Shown piece by piece: positions 40,117 to 49,736 of a stretch of 57,237 bases of DNA; position 1 is the first letter of the stretch, and every line of letters begins with the position of its first letter. Both the position numbers and the translations under genes were made by a program. The stretch is from Deltaproteobacteria bacterium (lineage in GTDB: Bacteria; Myxococcota_A; Bradymonadia; REDH01): NCBI GenBank assembly GCA_007693585.1, contig REDH01000060.1, forward strand, positions 1 to 57,237, written 5' to 3'. A model generated the notes under the pieces. It saw nothing but the letters and a program-made list of their open reading frames with translations. It ran no database searches and was not told the origin of the DNA.

Positions 40117-41814
40117 ATGGCGAACCAGAACGACAAGAAGACCGGCCAGAACCAGCGTGAACACACCGAGGATAGCCGAGCCCTCCTGGGCCGACGCCGG
40201 TTCCTCCAGGCCTCGGCCGCCGGCATGGCCGCCGCCACACTCCCCGGCATGGCCGGCTGCAGCGACGACGACAACGGCATCGAGCCCTCCGGCTCCAGCC
40301 TCCCCGGCGAGCCCTCCGGCTCCGGCAGCGCGCTGCCCGATCCCGAGCCCGGCGCCACCGCCATGGACTTCGACCCCGATGCCGTCACCCAGGACGACGT
40401 CCTCTTCAATTTCGGCATCCAGTCCGGCGCCGTCACCCGCGAGTCCGTCCTCCTGTGGACCTACGCCGAGAACAGCCCGCCCATCACCGCCGTCATCTGG
40501 CGCGATGACCCCGTCCAGGGACGCCTCGAGGTCGCCCGCGCCTCCGGAACCCCCGTGGACGGCTTCCTCAAGCTGCCCCTCGACGGACTCCTCCCCGGAC
40601 GATGGTACCACTACGCCTTCTTCCACGAAGGCGCCGACGGCACCTTCGACCTCCGCTCCCCCATCGGTCGCTTCCGCTCCGCCCTCCCCGAGGACAGCCT
40701 CGAACCCATCACCATCGCCGGTCTCACCTGCACCGGAAGCCAGAACCAGTACCGCCCCTACCGCGCGCTCCAGCTCCTCGCCGAGCAGGAACTCGACTTC
40801 TTCGTCCACCTCGGCGACATCGCCTACTGCGACGCTGCCACCCGAATCCGCGGGTACGAAGGCCAGACCCCAGAGGCCGACCCCGACGGCTCCCTCACCC
40901 GACAGGCCTACCGCGACATCTGGCGGTTCCACATCGCGGACCCGGGCTACCGCGCACTCTTCCCCCGCACCTCCTGGTACATGACCTGGGACGACCACGA
41001 GGTCGACGACAACTGGGACCCCGAGACCGCCGACGAGATCGTCCTGCGCGAAGCCTTCGCAGCCTTCGACGAGAACCTCGCCACCCCCCGCGACCTCGAC
41101 GGAGGACGACTCTGGAAGAGCTACCGCTGGGGACGCACCCTCGAACTCTTCGTCCTCGACGGACGCTCCGAGCGACTGCCCTCCACACGGCTCACCGATG
41201 ACCCCATCTACCTGAGCCGCGAACAGATGGACTGGTTCAAGCAGGGCATCCGCGACAGCCCCTGCCACTTCAAGGTCGTCCTCAACTCCGTCCCCATGGC
41301 CAAGATGCCCATCCCCCCGTGGGCCCTCGAGGATGACCGCTGGGACGGCTACGACTTCGCCCGCAACGACGAACGCTGCGACCCCAACACCGACCCCGAG
41401 TGCTTCGACGACCCACGCTGGGAAGGCGCCGGAAACCCCCGCCGCGAGATCCTCGACTGGATCGACGAACACGACATCGAGAATGTCTGGTTCCTGAGCG
41501 GGGACTTCCACGTCGGCTTCGTCGCCTACATCGCCCCCAACCGCACCGGACGCGCCGGACGGACCATGGACATCGCCGTCGGACCCTCCGCCAACGTCAA
41601 CCCCCTCGGACTCCTCGTCGAGGAGGGACTCACCCCCGCCGAGCGCGTCTTCCCCGCCAACCAGTTCCTCTACTACCAGGGCAACCCGGCGGCCACGACC
41701 ACCCTGCGCTTCGACCCCGCCTCCAACTCCATCCGCGTCGAATTCCTCGACGCCCGCGAAGGACACGAAGGCGAAGTGCTCCACGACGTCGTCTACTCCC
41801 AGGACGACCTCTAG
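40117..41814 (+). CDS. phoD: PhoD-family alkaline phosphatase/phosphodiesterase, Tat lipoprotein
   Basis: PhoD enzymes hydrolyse phosphate mono- and diesters outside the cytoplasm with Fe/Ca metal ions. ATG 40117, with GGAG just upstream, begins a twin-arginine signal (GRRRFLQASAAGMAAATLPG) that ends in a lipobox-like MAGC, so the enzyme is probably exported folded and lipid-anchored. After a Ser/Gly/Pro linker, an Ig-like N-domain precedes the catalytic part: HLGDIAYCDAA, TWDDHEVDDNWDPE and LSGDFHVGFV hold metal-binding Asp and His residues typical of the family. The length of 565 residues is normal. It is a single gene with a strong terminator downstream. Confidence 0.92.
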   Translation: MANQNDKKTGQNQREHTEDSRALLGRRRFLQASAAGMAAATLPGMAGCSDDDNGIEPSGSSLPGEPSGSGSALPDPEPGATAMDFDPDAVTQDDVLFNFGIQSGAVTRESVLLWTYAENSPPITAVIWRDDPVQGRLEVARASGTPVDGFLKLPLDGLLPGRWYHYAFFHEGADGTFDLRSPIGRFRSALPEDSLEPITIAGLTCTGSQNQYRPYRALQLLAEQELDFFVHLGDIAYCDAATRIRGYEGQTPEADPDGSLTRQAYRDIWRFHIADPGYRALFPRTSWYMTWDDHEVDDNWDPETADEIVLREAFAAFDENLATPRDLDGGRLWKSYRWGRTLELFVLDGRSERLPSTRLTDDPIYLSREQMDWFKQGIRDSPCHFKVVLNSVPMAKMPIPPWALEDDRWDGYDFARNDERCDPNTDPECFDDPRWEGAGNPRREILDWIDEHDIENVWFLSGDFHVGFVAYIAPNRTGRAGRTMDIAVGPSANVNPLGLLVEEGLTPAERVFPANQFLYYQGNPAATTTLRFDPASNSIRVEFLDAREGHEGEVLHDVVYSQDDL

Positions 41815-41859
41815 CATCGGCGCAGAACAAGCCCGCGCCGAATTCCGGCACCGAACCGC

Positions 41860-41905
41860 ACACGCGCCGCCGCCCACCCCGGGCCGCGGCGCGTGTCGCT
41901 TTTTT
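41860..41905 (+). terminator. Strong intrinsic terminator of phoD
   Basis: An 11-base perfect stem (41860-41870 with 41886-41896, ACACGCGCCGC/GCGGCGCGTGT) is followed three bases later by six T (41900-41905). The T-run overlaps the -35 element of the next promoter. Confidence 0.9.
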
Positions 41906-41931
41906 GACGTGCCGCGCCGCACTCCTATCCT
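41904..41931 (+). promoter_or_regulatory. Promoter of the 280-residue protein gene
   Basis: TTGACG (41904-41909), spacer of 16 bases, TATCCT (41926-41931). The first two T of the -35 are the last of the phoD terminator's T-run. Start codon 41980 would leave a leader of about 40 bases. Confidence 0.6.
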
Positions 41932-41979
41932 CGGCTTCGGACCGCACCCCACGGTGACCTGCCGCAGCCAGGAGCCCCC

Positions 41980-42822
41980 ATGCAGCACATCGACATCGAA
42001 CCGCCCCGCCCCTCCGAACGCCGCTACCGACGAAGCGAGGACATCACCCAGGCCCTCGCCTTCCAGTGCGCACACGTCCAGCAGCAACTCGGGCTCCAGG
42101 CCCTCGTCGTCGCCGACGACGTCGGCGACCGCTGGGTCGGCGCGGGCGACCGGACCCTGTGCCGCATCCTCTCCCGAGGCGCCAACGACCTCGCCGTCGG
42201 GTCGACCGCCAACGCCGCCTACCGGTTCAAGGTCCTCCAGTCCATGAAGGAAGACCTCGAACCCGGGCACCTCACGACCTTCACCCTCCGCGTGCCCAAC
42301 CGGCAACGGCTCCTCCACGTCGCCGGCGTCGGCGCACACAACGCCCGCGCCGACGGCGTCGTCACCACCGCCGGCGGCGCCCGCCGCATCCTCGGCTTCG
42401 TGCCCCAGCGGCCCTCCCGCGAGGTCGACGCCACCGACGGCGAAGGACTCCTGCGAAAGGTCTTCCTCGACGCCTGGTACAGCCTCCAGCGCAGCGGCGG
42501 ACTCACCGGCGAAGCCCCCCGACGCGGCCTCGGTCGCACCACCGACCACGTCTACCGCAACGTGCTCGACACCTGCATGCAGCCCGTCACCGACATCCTC
42601 CACCGCTCGGGACTCCTCGCCGACGAACCCTGGGGCGCCTGGCGCAGCGGTCGCGACGAGATCCAGCTCGGCGGCGACCACTTCGTCCGCGCCGTCCGCT
42701 ACGAACTCAAGGAGATCCGAACCGGAACCCGCATCGGGACCCTCATCCTCGAGTTCGAACACCGACACCTGCGCTGGGACATGCCCGCCGCACCGCGCCT
42801 CTTCCTCCGCTGGCGCACCTGA
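41980..42822 (+). CDS. Hypothetical soluble protein, possible GAF-like domain
   Basis: The protein was not recognised. Its 280 residues have no signal or transmembrane helix. Residues 20-130 (ALAFQCAHVQQQLGLQALVV to RVPNRQRLLHVAGVG) have the alternation of helix and strand seen in small sensory GAF-like folds, but no defined motif. A C-terminal domain includes FVRAVRYELKEIRTGTRIG and LILEFEHRHLRW. AGGAG lies before ATG 41980. It is a single gene with its own promoter and seven bases separate it from the convergent next gene. Confidence 0.7.
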   Translation: MQHIDIEPPRPSERRYRRSEDITQALAFQCAHVQQQLGLQALVVADDVGDRWVGAGDRTLCRILSRGANDLAVGSTANAAYRFKVLQSMKEDLEPGHLTTFTLRVPNRQRLLHVAGVGAHNARADGVVTTAGGARRILGFVPQRPSREVDATDGEGLLRKVFLDAWYSLQRSGGLTGEAPRRGLGRTTDHVYRNVLDTCMQPVTDILHRSGLLADEPWGAWRSGRDEIQLGGDHFVRAVRYELKEIRTGTRIGTLILEFEHRHLRWDMPAAPRLFLRWRT

Positions 42823-42829
42823 TCGGGCG

Positions 42830-43924
42830 TCAGCCGCCGAGCAGATCCCGCCGCCCCGGCACCACCGGCTCACGAAGCTCGCTCTCGCTGCGGAGCTGCC
42901 CGTCGGTCGTGACGTGCAGCGGCTCCCCGAACCGCTCGCGCAGCACCTCGTCCGCCGCGGCGAGCACCGCGTCCTCCGCCGCGCGCCGTGCGCCCGCGCC
43001 CGCGGCCACCGCCCGACCCGCCGCCCCGAGCCGCCGACGCTGCATCGGATCGGCGAGCAGCCCGCGCAACGCCCGAATGCGGGACTCGTCGTCCCGCCCC
43101 TCGGGAACCACGCCGCAGCCCGCGGAGGTCAGCAGGCGCGCCGATGGCCCCGCCACGGCGAGCCCGGGCACCCGCAGCGCCGCCGCCAGAAGCAGCACAT
43201 CGAGACCGAGCGCGTCGTGGCGAAGATCAACCACCACATCGCACGCGCCCACCCGCACCGCGAGGGCATGCTCGTCCGCACACGGATCGAGCGGCAAGAG
43301 CCGCACGGCCCGCGCCACCCGCCAGAGCTGATCGCGAAGCCGCCGCACGTCCCCAGGCGAGCCGACCGCACCCACCAGGTGGCGCGCGTCCTCCCCGCAG
43401 GCGGCGCGCTCGGCCAGGATGCGGTCCGCCGTGCGATCGTGCTCCGGGTTGTGGAGATCCGCGTCCACCCCCGCACCATGAGCCAGCGGGCCCGGCCCAC
43501 CGAGCACGAGGGTGCGGTCCACCCGCGACTCGAGCGGGGCGGCATGGGCGAGCAGGCGGCCGAGGGTGCCCCCGTCCCGCCCGCCGCCGTCGACGAGGGC
43601 GATCACCGCCGGCACGCGGAAGACCCGCGCGATCTCGGCGAGGGGACGGGCCAGGCGCGCCCCGTCCACGATGAGCACGTCCGGGCGGCGCTGGCCGAAG
43701 GACGCGCTGAGGGCGAGCGCCGCGGCGACCGCGCCGGGAGTGGTGTCCGCGCGGTGGGGGAGGGCGATCGGGGTGGCGACCCCCGCGCCGGGCACGGCCC
43801 GAAGACCGGGCGCGGCGAGGGTGCAGGCCATGCCCGCGGCGGTCACGCGCTCGGCGAGCGAGCCCCAGCGACGCAGCAGCACGGGGGCGTCGGTGGAGGC
43901 GAGTAGAAGGTGCAGGTCGGACAT
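42830..43924 (-). CDS. Putative GT-B glycosyltransferase-like protein
   Basis: The 364-residue soluble protein has two Rossmann-like halves. The first includes RRPDVLIVDGARLARPLAEIA and FRVPAVIALVDGGGRDGG. The second includes CDVVVDLRHDALGLDVLLLA and GPSARLLTSAGCGVV, ending in LADPMQRRRLGAAGRAVAAG, which resembles the C-terminal part of GT-B transferases (a DPxxRxxxGxxGR pattern). Donor and acceptor are unknown. It is transcribed in the same direction as metK, whose stop lies 34 bases upstream of its start, so the two could be cotranscribed. Confidence 0.55.
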   Translation of the reverse strand: MSDLHLLLASTDAPVLLRRWGSLAERVTAAGMACTLAAPGLRAVPGAGVATPIALPHRADTTPGAVAAALALSASFGQRRPDVLIVDGARLARPLAEIARVFRVPAVIALVDGGGRDGGTLGRLLAHAAPLESRVDRTLVLGGPGPLAHGAGVDADLHNPEHDRTADRILAERAACGEDARHLVGAVGSPGDVRRLRDQLWRVARAVRLLPLDPCADEHALAVRVGACDVVVDLRHDALGLDVLLLAAALRVPGLAVAGPSARLLTSAGCGVVPEGRDDESRIRALRGLLADPMQRRRLGAAGRAVAAGAGARRAAEDAVLAAADEVLRERFGEPLHVTTDGQLRSESELREPVVPGRRDLLGG

Positions 43925-43958
43925 GGTCGGCGCGGTGGGGGGAGCCGGCGCCGCGCGG

Positions 43959-45128
43959 TCAGAGGCCGGCCTCGGCGCGCAGGGTGTCGGCGAGAGGAGT
44001 CGCCTCCCACGTGAAGCCGTCGAGGCGACGTCCGAAGTGACCGTAGGCGGCGGTCGGACGGTAGATCGGACGCTCCAGGTCGAGCGTCTTCGTGATCCCG
44101 TAAGGCGTCAGGTCGAAGTGCGCACGCACAAGCGCCTCGATCCGCTCCTCCGGGATGCGGGCGGTGCCGAACGTGTTGGCGAGGATCGACACCGGATGCG
44201 CCACGCCGATGGCGTAGGCCAGCTGGATCTCGCAACGGGCGGCGAGCCCCGCCGCCACCACCGTCTTCGCCACGTGGCGCGCCACGTAGGCCGCGGAACG
44301 GTCGACCTTCGACGGATCCTTGCCCGAGAACGCCCCGCCCCCGTGCCGGCCCATGCCACCGTACGTGTCCACGATGATCTTCCGGCCGGTCAGGCCCGCG
44401 TCCCCCATCGGGCCGCCGATGACGAAGCGACCGGTCGGGTTCACGAAGACCTTCATGTCCTCCGCACGCATCTCCGCCGGCACCACGTCGTGGATGACAT
44501 GCTCGACCACCGCCTCGCGCACGTCGTCGAGGGTCATCTCCTCGGCATGCTGCGTGGAGACCACCACCGTGTCGACCACCGTCGGGCGGCCGTCCTCGTA
44601 GCGCACCGTCACCTGGCTCTTCGCGTCCGGGCGCAGCCACGGCAGCGTCCCGTCATGGCGAAGCGCGGCGAGCCGCTCCGTCAGGCGATGGGCGTAGGTG
44701 ATCGGAAGGGGCATCAGCTCCTCCGTCTCGTCACACGCATACCCGAACATCAGGCCCTGATCGCCGGCGCCCTGATCCTCGGCGCGCTCCCGATCCACCC
44801 CCTGGTTGATGTCCTGGCTCTGCGCCTCCAGCGCCACCAGCACCCCACAGGTGCGGCCGTCAAAACCCACCTCGGACCCGTTGTAGCCGATGTCGAGCGC
44901 CACCTGCCGAGCGATCTCCGCAAACTTCGGCAGCTCCGTGGCCCGCAGGCTGATCTCGCCGGCGAGCACGATCAGCCCCGTCTTCACCAGGGTCTCGCAG
45001 GCCACCCGCGCCCGGGAGTCCTTCTCGAGGCAGGCGTCGAGCACCGCGTCGCTGATCTGATCGGCCATCTTGTCGGGATGACCCTCCGACACGGACTCGG
45101 ACGTGAAGACGTGGCTGCGGTCGCTCAT
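43959..45128 (-). CDS. metK: S-adenosylmethionine synthetase
   Basis: MetK makes S-adenosylmethionine from methionine and ATP in the cytosol. All three domains are intact in 389 residues: [20 protein letters not shown] near the N-terminus, the loop [20 protein letters not shown], and the ATP/phosphate motif [22 protein letters not shown] 45128 was chosen, since the family begins at this point; the longer frame adds 80 unrelated residues. Divergent from the RodZ-like gene and served by a promoter at 45252-45280. I looked for SAM or SAH riboswitches in the 115-base leader and found none. Confidence 0.95.
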   Translation of the reverse strand: MSDRSHVFTSESVSEGHPDKMADQISDAVLDACLEKDSRARVACETLVKTGLIVLAGEISLRATELPKFAEIARQVALDIGYNGSEVGFDGRTCGVLVALEAQSQDINQGVDRERAEDQGAGDQGLMFGYACDETEELMPLPITYAHRLTERLAALRHDGTLPWLRPDAKSQVTVRYEDGRPTVVDTVVVSTQHAEEMTLDDVREAVVEHVIHDVVPAEMRAEDMKVFVNPTGRFVIGGPMGDAGLTGRKIIVDTYGGMGRHGGGAFSGKDPSKVDRSAAYVARHVAKTVVAAGLAARCEIQLAYAIGVAHPVSILANTFGTARIPEERIEALVRAHFDLTPYGITKTLDLERPIYRPTAAYGHFGRRLDGFTWEATPLADTLRAEAGL

Positions 45129-45251
45129 CGCTGTACTCGGGGAAAGAATGCATGGGCAGGGGGGGCCACGCGCTCGGCGGCCCGCGACCGATGCCCACGA
45201 CGAGAACGCCGTGTAGGCTGGCGGGCGCGCACGCGCGGCGTGCCGGCGCGG

Positions 45252-45280
45252 GGTTAGCCCCCGCCTCCACACCCTGTCAA
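45252..45280 (-). promoter_or_regulatory. metK promoter
   Basis: On the minus strand, TTGACA (45280-45275), then a 17-base spacer and CTAACC, or 18 bases and TAACCC. Perfect -35 consensus; the -10 is like that at 34000. Confidence 0.65.
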
Positions 45281-45407
45281 GCGGATGCGGGGACCGGATC
45301 CGCCGAGCGCGCCGAACGCTCCCCACCGCCGCCAGCACCCCCGGACCAACCCCGTCATGTGGGTGCATGGATCACCCCCCGGAAACCGGACGATCGGTCA
45401 CCTCGGG

Positions 45408-45436
45408 TTGACATCGCGGGAACGCTGCTGATACGT
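45408..45436 (+). promoter_or_regulatory. Promoter of the RodZ-like gene
   Basis: TTGACA (45408-45413) is a perfect -35; ATACGT follows after 17 bases (or GATACG after 16). The leader would be about 140 bases. Confidence 0.6.
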
Positions 45437-45584
45437 GCTGCCCGTTGCACGGCGATGGGACCCGACCCGCCGGTCGGACCCGTCTGCACGGATGCACCCG
45501 CGGCTGCGGCGCCAGACCACGCCAGTGAGCGCCCGCCACGTGCCCTCCCCGAATGAAGAACACAGACCGATGCAAGGAACCCAC

Positions 45585-46166
45585 ATGGAACCGACTGCAC
45601 ACGCGGATGAGGTCGAGAACGCCCCCGCCGCCGACAGCACCGCCCCCTCCGTCGGGGACGTCCTGCGGTCCCGACGTGCGGAACTCGGCTACACTCTGAA
45701 GGAAATCGCGGCGACCACAAGAATTCAGCAGGCCAACCTCCTCGCCCTCGAAGAGGAGCGCTTCGAGGAACTGCCCGCCGAAGTCTTCACCCGCGGATTC
45801 CTCCGATCCTACGCACGCGAACTCGGCCTCGACGAAGAGGACGTCATCGCCCTCTACCTCGAAGGCACCGGACGCACCCGCGAGCTCGTGCCCGCACCCA
45901 CCGCGCCCATGCCCGCCGCGCCCCGCGCCGCCGAGAACAACGACGACCCTCACCGCCTCGTCGCCCCGGACCAGACCGCGCGCGTCCTCTACGTCGCCGC
46001 GCTCGCCGTCCTGATCATCGGACTGGCCCTCGCCGTCCTCATGGTCACCGGCGACGACAACAGCGCCCCCTCCACGGCCACCTGGCAACCCGCCGACACC
46101 GCCGACGACTTCTGGCGCCCCGTCCCCGCCGGTCACGACGACTGGCAGACCGTGCGCGAGAACTGA
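45585..46166 (+). CDS. RodZ-like HTH membrane protein
   Basis: The 193-residue protein has a RodZ/HTH_25-type helix-turn-helix near residues 22-90 (VLRSRRAELGYTLKEIAATT, ANLLALEEERFEELPAEVF, RGFLRSYARELGLDEEDVIA). A transmembrane helix follows near residue 135 (VLYVAALAVLIIGLALAVL), then a short periplasmic tail without the long RodZ C-domain. RodZ links the MreB cytoskeleton to the cell wall; this truncated form may do so or act as a membrane-bound regulator. ATG 45585 has AAGGA six bases ahead, better than ATG 45570. recO follows after 37 bases. Confidence 0.8.
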   Translation: MEPTAHADEVENAPAADSTAPSVGDVLRSRRAELGYTLKEIAATTRIQQANLLALEEERFEELPAEVFTRGFLRSYARELGLDEEDVIALYLEGTGRTRELVPAPTAPMPAAPRAAENNDDPHRLVAPDQTARVLYVAALAVLIIGLALAVLMVTGDDNSAPSTATWQPADTADDFWRPVPAGHDDWQTVREN

Positions 46167-46203
46167 ACGCCGCAACCCGCGCGCACCGCAACGGGGCTCC
46201 ACC

Positions 46204-46959
46204 GTGACCCCCGACTCCACCGAAGCCATCGTCCTCCGAACCACACCGTTCGCCGAGGCCGATGTCGTCGTGCACCTCGTCACCTCCAGCCACGGCCGGA
46301 TCGGCGCCTTCGCACGCGCTGCACGACGCTCCCGACGTCGCTTCCGCGGCGGTCTCCACCCCTTCGCCCTCCTCCGCGTCACCCTCGCCCCGCGACGCAG
46401 CGGCGACCTCTGGAGCCTCCGCGACAGCGAGACCCTCGACGCCCGACCCGGCATCGGCGCCGACCTCCACCGCATGGCCGCAGGAAGCCGACTCCTCGAC
46501 CTCCTCCTCCACTCCCTCCAGGACGGTGAGGGCGGCGGAATCGCCTTCGAACGCATTCGGCGCTTCCTCGACTGGCTCGACCGCGAAACCCGCGGCCCCG
46601 CCGTCCTCGAAGCCGGCCTCCACCGCATGGAACTCCTCCTGCTCGGACACCTCGGCCTCCTGCCCGACCTCCACGCCTCCGCCCGCAGCGGGCAGGACGC
46701 CGGCGGACTCCCCGAACCCTGCTGGCTCCCCGGCGTGGGCATCATCGACGCCGCGGAACGGCTCCCCGGCGAGAGCGCCTCCCCCCTGGGCGGCGACGGC
46801 CTCGCCTACCTCCACGCCATCGCCGAGGGCAGCTTCCGCCGCGCCGAGGACCACGACGCCCGCCGGCGCACCCGCGACGCCCTCGACCGACAGTGGCGCG
46901 ACCTCCTCGGCCGCGACCTCCAGAGCCGGCCGTTCTACCGCGAGATCTTCGGGGCGTAG
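46204..46959 (+). CDS. recO: DNA repair protein RecO
   Basis: RecO helps load RecA at single-strand gaps with RecF and RecR. The 251-residue protein starts at GTG with the N-terminal OB-fold (EAIVLRTTPFAEADVVVHLV, HGRIGAFARAARRSRRRFRG), which is well conserved, then a helical domain with LLLLGHLGLLPDL. The zinc-finger cysteines present in some RecO are not evident: only one Cys is seen near residue 175. It probably shares a transcript with the upstream RodZ-like gene. Confidence 0.85.
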   Translation: MTPDSTEAIVLRTTPFAEADVVVHLVTSSHGRIGAFARAARRSRRRFRGGLHPFALLRVTLAPRRSGDLWSLRDSETLDARPGIGADLHRMAAGSRLLDLLLHSLQDGEGGGIAFERIRRFLDWLDRETRGPAVLEAGLHRMELLLLGHLGLLPDLHASARSGQDAGGLPEPCWLPGVGIIDAAERLPGESASPLGGDGLAYLHAIAEGSFRRAEDHDARRRTRDALDRQWRDLLGRDLQSRPFYREIFGA

Positions 46960-47043
46960 GCGAGCTGCGTGCGCGCACACGGGCGGATGCCCGCGCATGT
47001 GACCCGTTCCAACGCGCGAACGCCGGGGCGTAGACGACCCCCG

Positions 47044-48792
47044 TCAGCGCCGCCGAAACAGCCGCAGCAGCGGCGTGATCCGCAGCTTCCGCCACCCCAG
47101 CGCCAGCAGGTGCGAGGCGAACGCCAGCCAGAATGTCGCCGCCGCACCGAGCCCCAGCAGCACCGTCAGCCACGGCATCCCCCGCCACACCAGCGGGTCG
47201 GCCGGCAGCACCAGCGCCGCCGCGATGATCAGCGCCGAGCCCAGCAGCGCCCCCGACAGCCGCGTCACCTGCCGGTTGAGCTCCAGCCGGAGCGCCTCGC
47301 TGTCCGGCGTGCGCGCCTTGATCTCCAGCGACCCGCTCTCCACGTCCATCAGCACCTGGCTGAGCTGCTCGGGCACCTCGCGGACGAGGTTGCCCACCTG
47401 CAGCGCCGCCGTCATCGCCGACTGCAGCAGCTCGTCGGGCCGGAACCGGTCCTTCACGAGCTGCTCCGCATACGGCTTCGTGCCCGCCACGAGATCGAAG
47501 TCCGGCGCGAGGGTCCGGATGACCCCCTCGATCGTCATCACGCTCTTGCCGAGGATCGAGTAGTCGCCCCCGATCCGGATGCGGTAGCGTTGCGCGGCCT
47601 GCATGCATTCGTCGAGAAACGCCGAGAGGTCGATCTCCTGCAGGCTGCGCCGCAGGTAGCGCTCGCGGATGTCCTCGATGTCCGCGCGGAAACGGCTCAT
47701 GGGGATGTGCCCCATCGGCTCGCCCATCCGCAGCAGGCTGCGGGCGATGCCGTCGGAGTCCCCGGCGAGCACCGAGAGGATCAGGCCGATGATCAGGTCG
47801 CGCTGGCGCCGGCTCAGGCGACCGCACATCCCGAAGTCGATCAGCCCCAGGCGCCCGTCCTCCAGCGCGAACACGTTCCCCGGATGGGGATCGCCGTGGA
47901 AGAACCCGTGCTCGAAGATGGATCTGTACGTCAGCTCGAGCAGAAGCTCGGCGTGCTCCGTGGCGCGCGCGCTGCCCGGCGCGAGGCCCGTGACCTTCTG
48001 CCCGTGCAGCCGCTCGAGGGTCAGGACCTCCGCGGTCGTGAGCGCGTGGATGCAGGCGGGGACGTGGATCCGGTCGTGGTCGGCCCAGTTCTCGCGGAAG
48101 CGCTCGAGGTTGCGGGCCTCCTGGCGGAAGTCGAGCTCGGCCATCAGGGCGTCGTCGAGGGCCGAGACCAGATCGCGCGGGGCGTAGAGCTCCATCTCGG
48201 CGATGACGCCCTCGAGCAGGCGGGCGAGGAGGCGGAGCAGATCGAGGTCGGCGCGGATGGTGGTGCCGATGCCCGGGCGCTGGACCTTCACGACGACCTC
48301 GGTGCCGTCGTCGAGGGTGGCCAGGTGCGCCTGCGCCATGGATGCGCTCGCGAGGGGCTCGGAGGTGAAGGAGGCGAAGAGCTCGTCGAGGGGCGCGCCG
48401 AGGGAGGTCTCGACCACCGCGCGGATCTCGTCGAAGGGCACGGAGCCGGCGTCGTCCTGCAGGCGCTGGAGGGCGTGGATGAACGGGGGAGGGAGGAGGT
48501 CCGGGCGGGTGCTCAGGATCTGGCCGACCTTCACGAAGGTGGGGCCGAGATCCTGGAGGACGAGGCGGAAGCGCTCGGCGGTCTCCTCGGGCTGGCCCGC
48601 CGCGTCGATCCCGGGGCCTGCAGCCTCCGGGAGAGGGGTGTCGTCGGCGTCCTCGGCGTGCCAGGCGCGGCGCGAGGAATCGCCGAACCCGTGCCGCCAG
48701 AGCACGCTGGTGATGCGGCCGAAGCGGCGCAGATCCTGGCGGGCGGCCTGGAAGAGGCTCCGGCTGTCGTGGGACGGGGTCAGGTGCGCCAT
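47044..48792 (-). CDS. ubiB: UbiB/ABC1-family atypical kinase
   Basis: Proteins of this family are atypical kinase/ATPases needed for ubiquinone synthesis and lipid homeostasis at the membrane. The 582-residue protein has the family KxGQ motif (FVKVGQILSTRPDLLP), an Ala-rich nucleotide loop (ASASMAQAH), VVKVQRPG with the lysine, HGFFHGDPHPGNVF for the catalytic loop and LIDFGMCGRLS. Two C-terminal transmembrane helices end in a basic tail. ATG 48792 lies 13 bases inside the preceding rluD gene. It closes the four-gene minus-strand operon. A specific quinone role is assumed from homology. Confidence 0.88.
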   Translation of the reverse strand: MAHLTPSHDSRSLFQAARQDLRRFGRITSVLWRHGFGDSSRRAWHAEDADDTPLPEAAGPGIDAAGQPEETAERFRLVLQDLGPTFVKVGQILSTRPDLLPPPFIHALQRLQDDAGSVPFDEIRAVVETSLGAPLDELFASFTSEPLASASMAQAHLATLDDGTEVVVKVQRPGIGTTIRADLDLLRLLARLLEGVIAEMELYAPRDLVSALDDALMAELDFRQEARNLERFRENWADHDRIHVPACIHALTTAEVLTLERLHGQKVTGLAPGSARATEHAELLLELTYRSIFEHGFFHGDPHPGNVFALEDGRLGLIDFGMCGRLSRRQRDLIIGLILSVLAGDSDGIARSLLRMGEPMGHIPMSRFRADIEDIRERYLRRSLQEIDLSAFLDECMQAAQRYRIRIGGDYSILGKSVMTIEGVIRTLAPDFDLVAGTKPYAEQLVKDRFRPDELLQSAMTAALQVGNLVREVPEQLSQVLMDVESGSLEIKARTPDSEALRLELNRQVTRLSGALLGSALIIAAALVLPADPLVWRGMPWLTVLLGLGAAATFWLAFASHLLALGWRKLRITPLLRLFRRR

Positions 48793-49730
48793 GTGGCTCC
48801 CTTGCGCAGCAGGTCGAGGGCCCGCGCGAAGTCGTCGGGCAGAGGACTCTCGAAGTGATAGGTCCGCCCGTCCGGATGCACAAAGCCCAGCGTGGCGGCG
48901 TGGAGGGCGAGGCGATCGATCAGCGGGCTGCGCGAGGCGGCGCGCCCGCCGTACAGCGGGTCGGCCAGGAGCGGGCAGCCCCGCTCGGCGAGGTGCATGC
49001 GGATCTGGTGCGTGCGGCCCGTCTCCAGCCGCGCCTCCACGTGCAGGGCGCCATCGGTGAACCGCTCGAGGACCGTGACGTTGGTGACCGCGTGGCGCGT
49101 GCCCCCGTGCAGACCGCTGAAGCGCTTGCGGTCGGTGGGGTGCCGGCGATGGCCGGAGGCGATGCGGCACACGTCCTCGGGCAGGCCCGCGCCATGGGTG
49201 CGGGCACAGAGCGCGCGGTAGGTGCGTCGCACGCTGTGGGCGCGGAACTGCGCCTGGAGCAGGGCATGGGTCGCGTCGTCCTTGGAGACGACGAGGAGCC
49301 CGGAGGTGTCCTTGTCGATGCGGTGGACGATCCCCGGGCGCAGGCTCCCGCCGATGCCGGACAGGTCGCTGCAGTGGTGGAGCAGGGCGTTGACGAGGGT
49401 GCCGTCGTCGTGGCCCGGCGCCGGGTGGACGACCATGCCCGGGGCCTTGTCCACCACGACGAGGTGGGCGTCCTCGTGGACGATGCGCAGCGGGATCGCC
49501 TGCGGTTGCGCGTCGATGGGCTCGGCGGCGGGGATCTCCACCCGGTACAGCTCGCCGCTGCGGACCCGGTGGGAGGCGCGGCGGACGGCCCCGCGGGGGC
49601 CGAGCACGCGGCCCTCCGCGATGAGGGTGCCCAGCCGGTTGCGGCTCAGCGGAGAGGCGGCGGCGAGGAAGGCGTCGACCCGGGCGCCGTCCTCGTCATC
49701 GGGGACGGTCAGCCGGAGCTCCTCGTCCAT
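48780..49730 (-). CDS. rluD: RluA-family 23S rRNA pseudouridine synthase (RluD-like)
   Basis: RluD-type enzymes turn specific uridines of 23S rRNA into pseudouridine. The 316-residue protein has an N-terminal S4 RNA-binding domain (residues 17-64, RVDAFLAAASPLSRNRLGTL) and the catalytic motif GIVHRIDKDTSGLLVV, with Asp139 as nucleophile. LETGRTHQIRMHLAERGCPL is a further conserved segment. ATG 49730 is six bases after the previous stop, and the end overlaps the ubiB start by 13 bases. RluD against RluC or RluA cannot be separated here. Confidence 0.9.
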   Translation of the reverse strand: MDEELRLTVPDDEDGARVDAFLAAASPLSRNRLGTLIAEGRVLGPRGAVRRASHRVRSGELYRVEIPAAEPIDAQPQAIPLRIVHEDAHLVVVDKAPGMVVHPAPGHDDGTLVNALLHHCSDLSGIGGSLRPGIVHRIDKDTSGLLVVSKDDATHALLQAQFRAHSVRRTYRALCARTHGAGLPEDVCRIASGHRRHPTDRKRFSGLHGGTRHAVTNVTVLERFTDGALHVEARLETGRTHQIRMHLAERGCPLLADPLYGGRAASRSPLIDRLALHAATLGFVHPDGRTYHFESPLPDDFARALDLLRKGATWRT

Positions 49731-49736
49731 GGCGCC

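Larger units (their letters stand above)
45129..45584. other. 456-bp divergent region metK/rodZ-like
   Basis: This holds two diverging promoters (listed) and no gene. CCGACC (45462-45467) and GGTCGG (45472-45477) form a short hairpin in the leader of the plus-strand gene. Nothing else was identified. Confidence 0.5.

Noticed and set aside
45129-45250. SAM or SAH riboswitch in the metK leader
   Set aside because: No conserved SAM-I/II/IV or SAH core could be matched; the leader is only about 115 bases.
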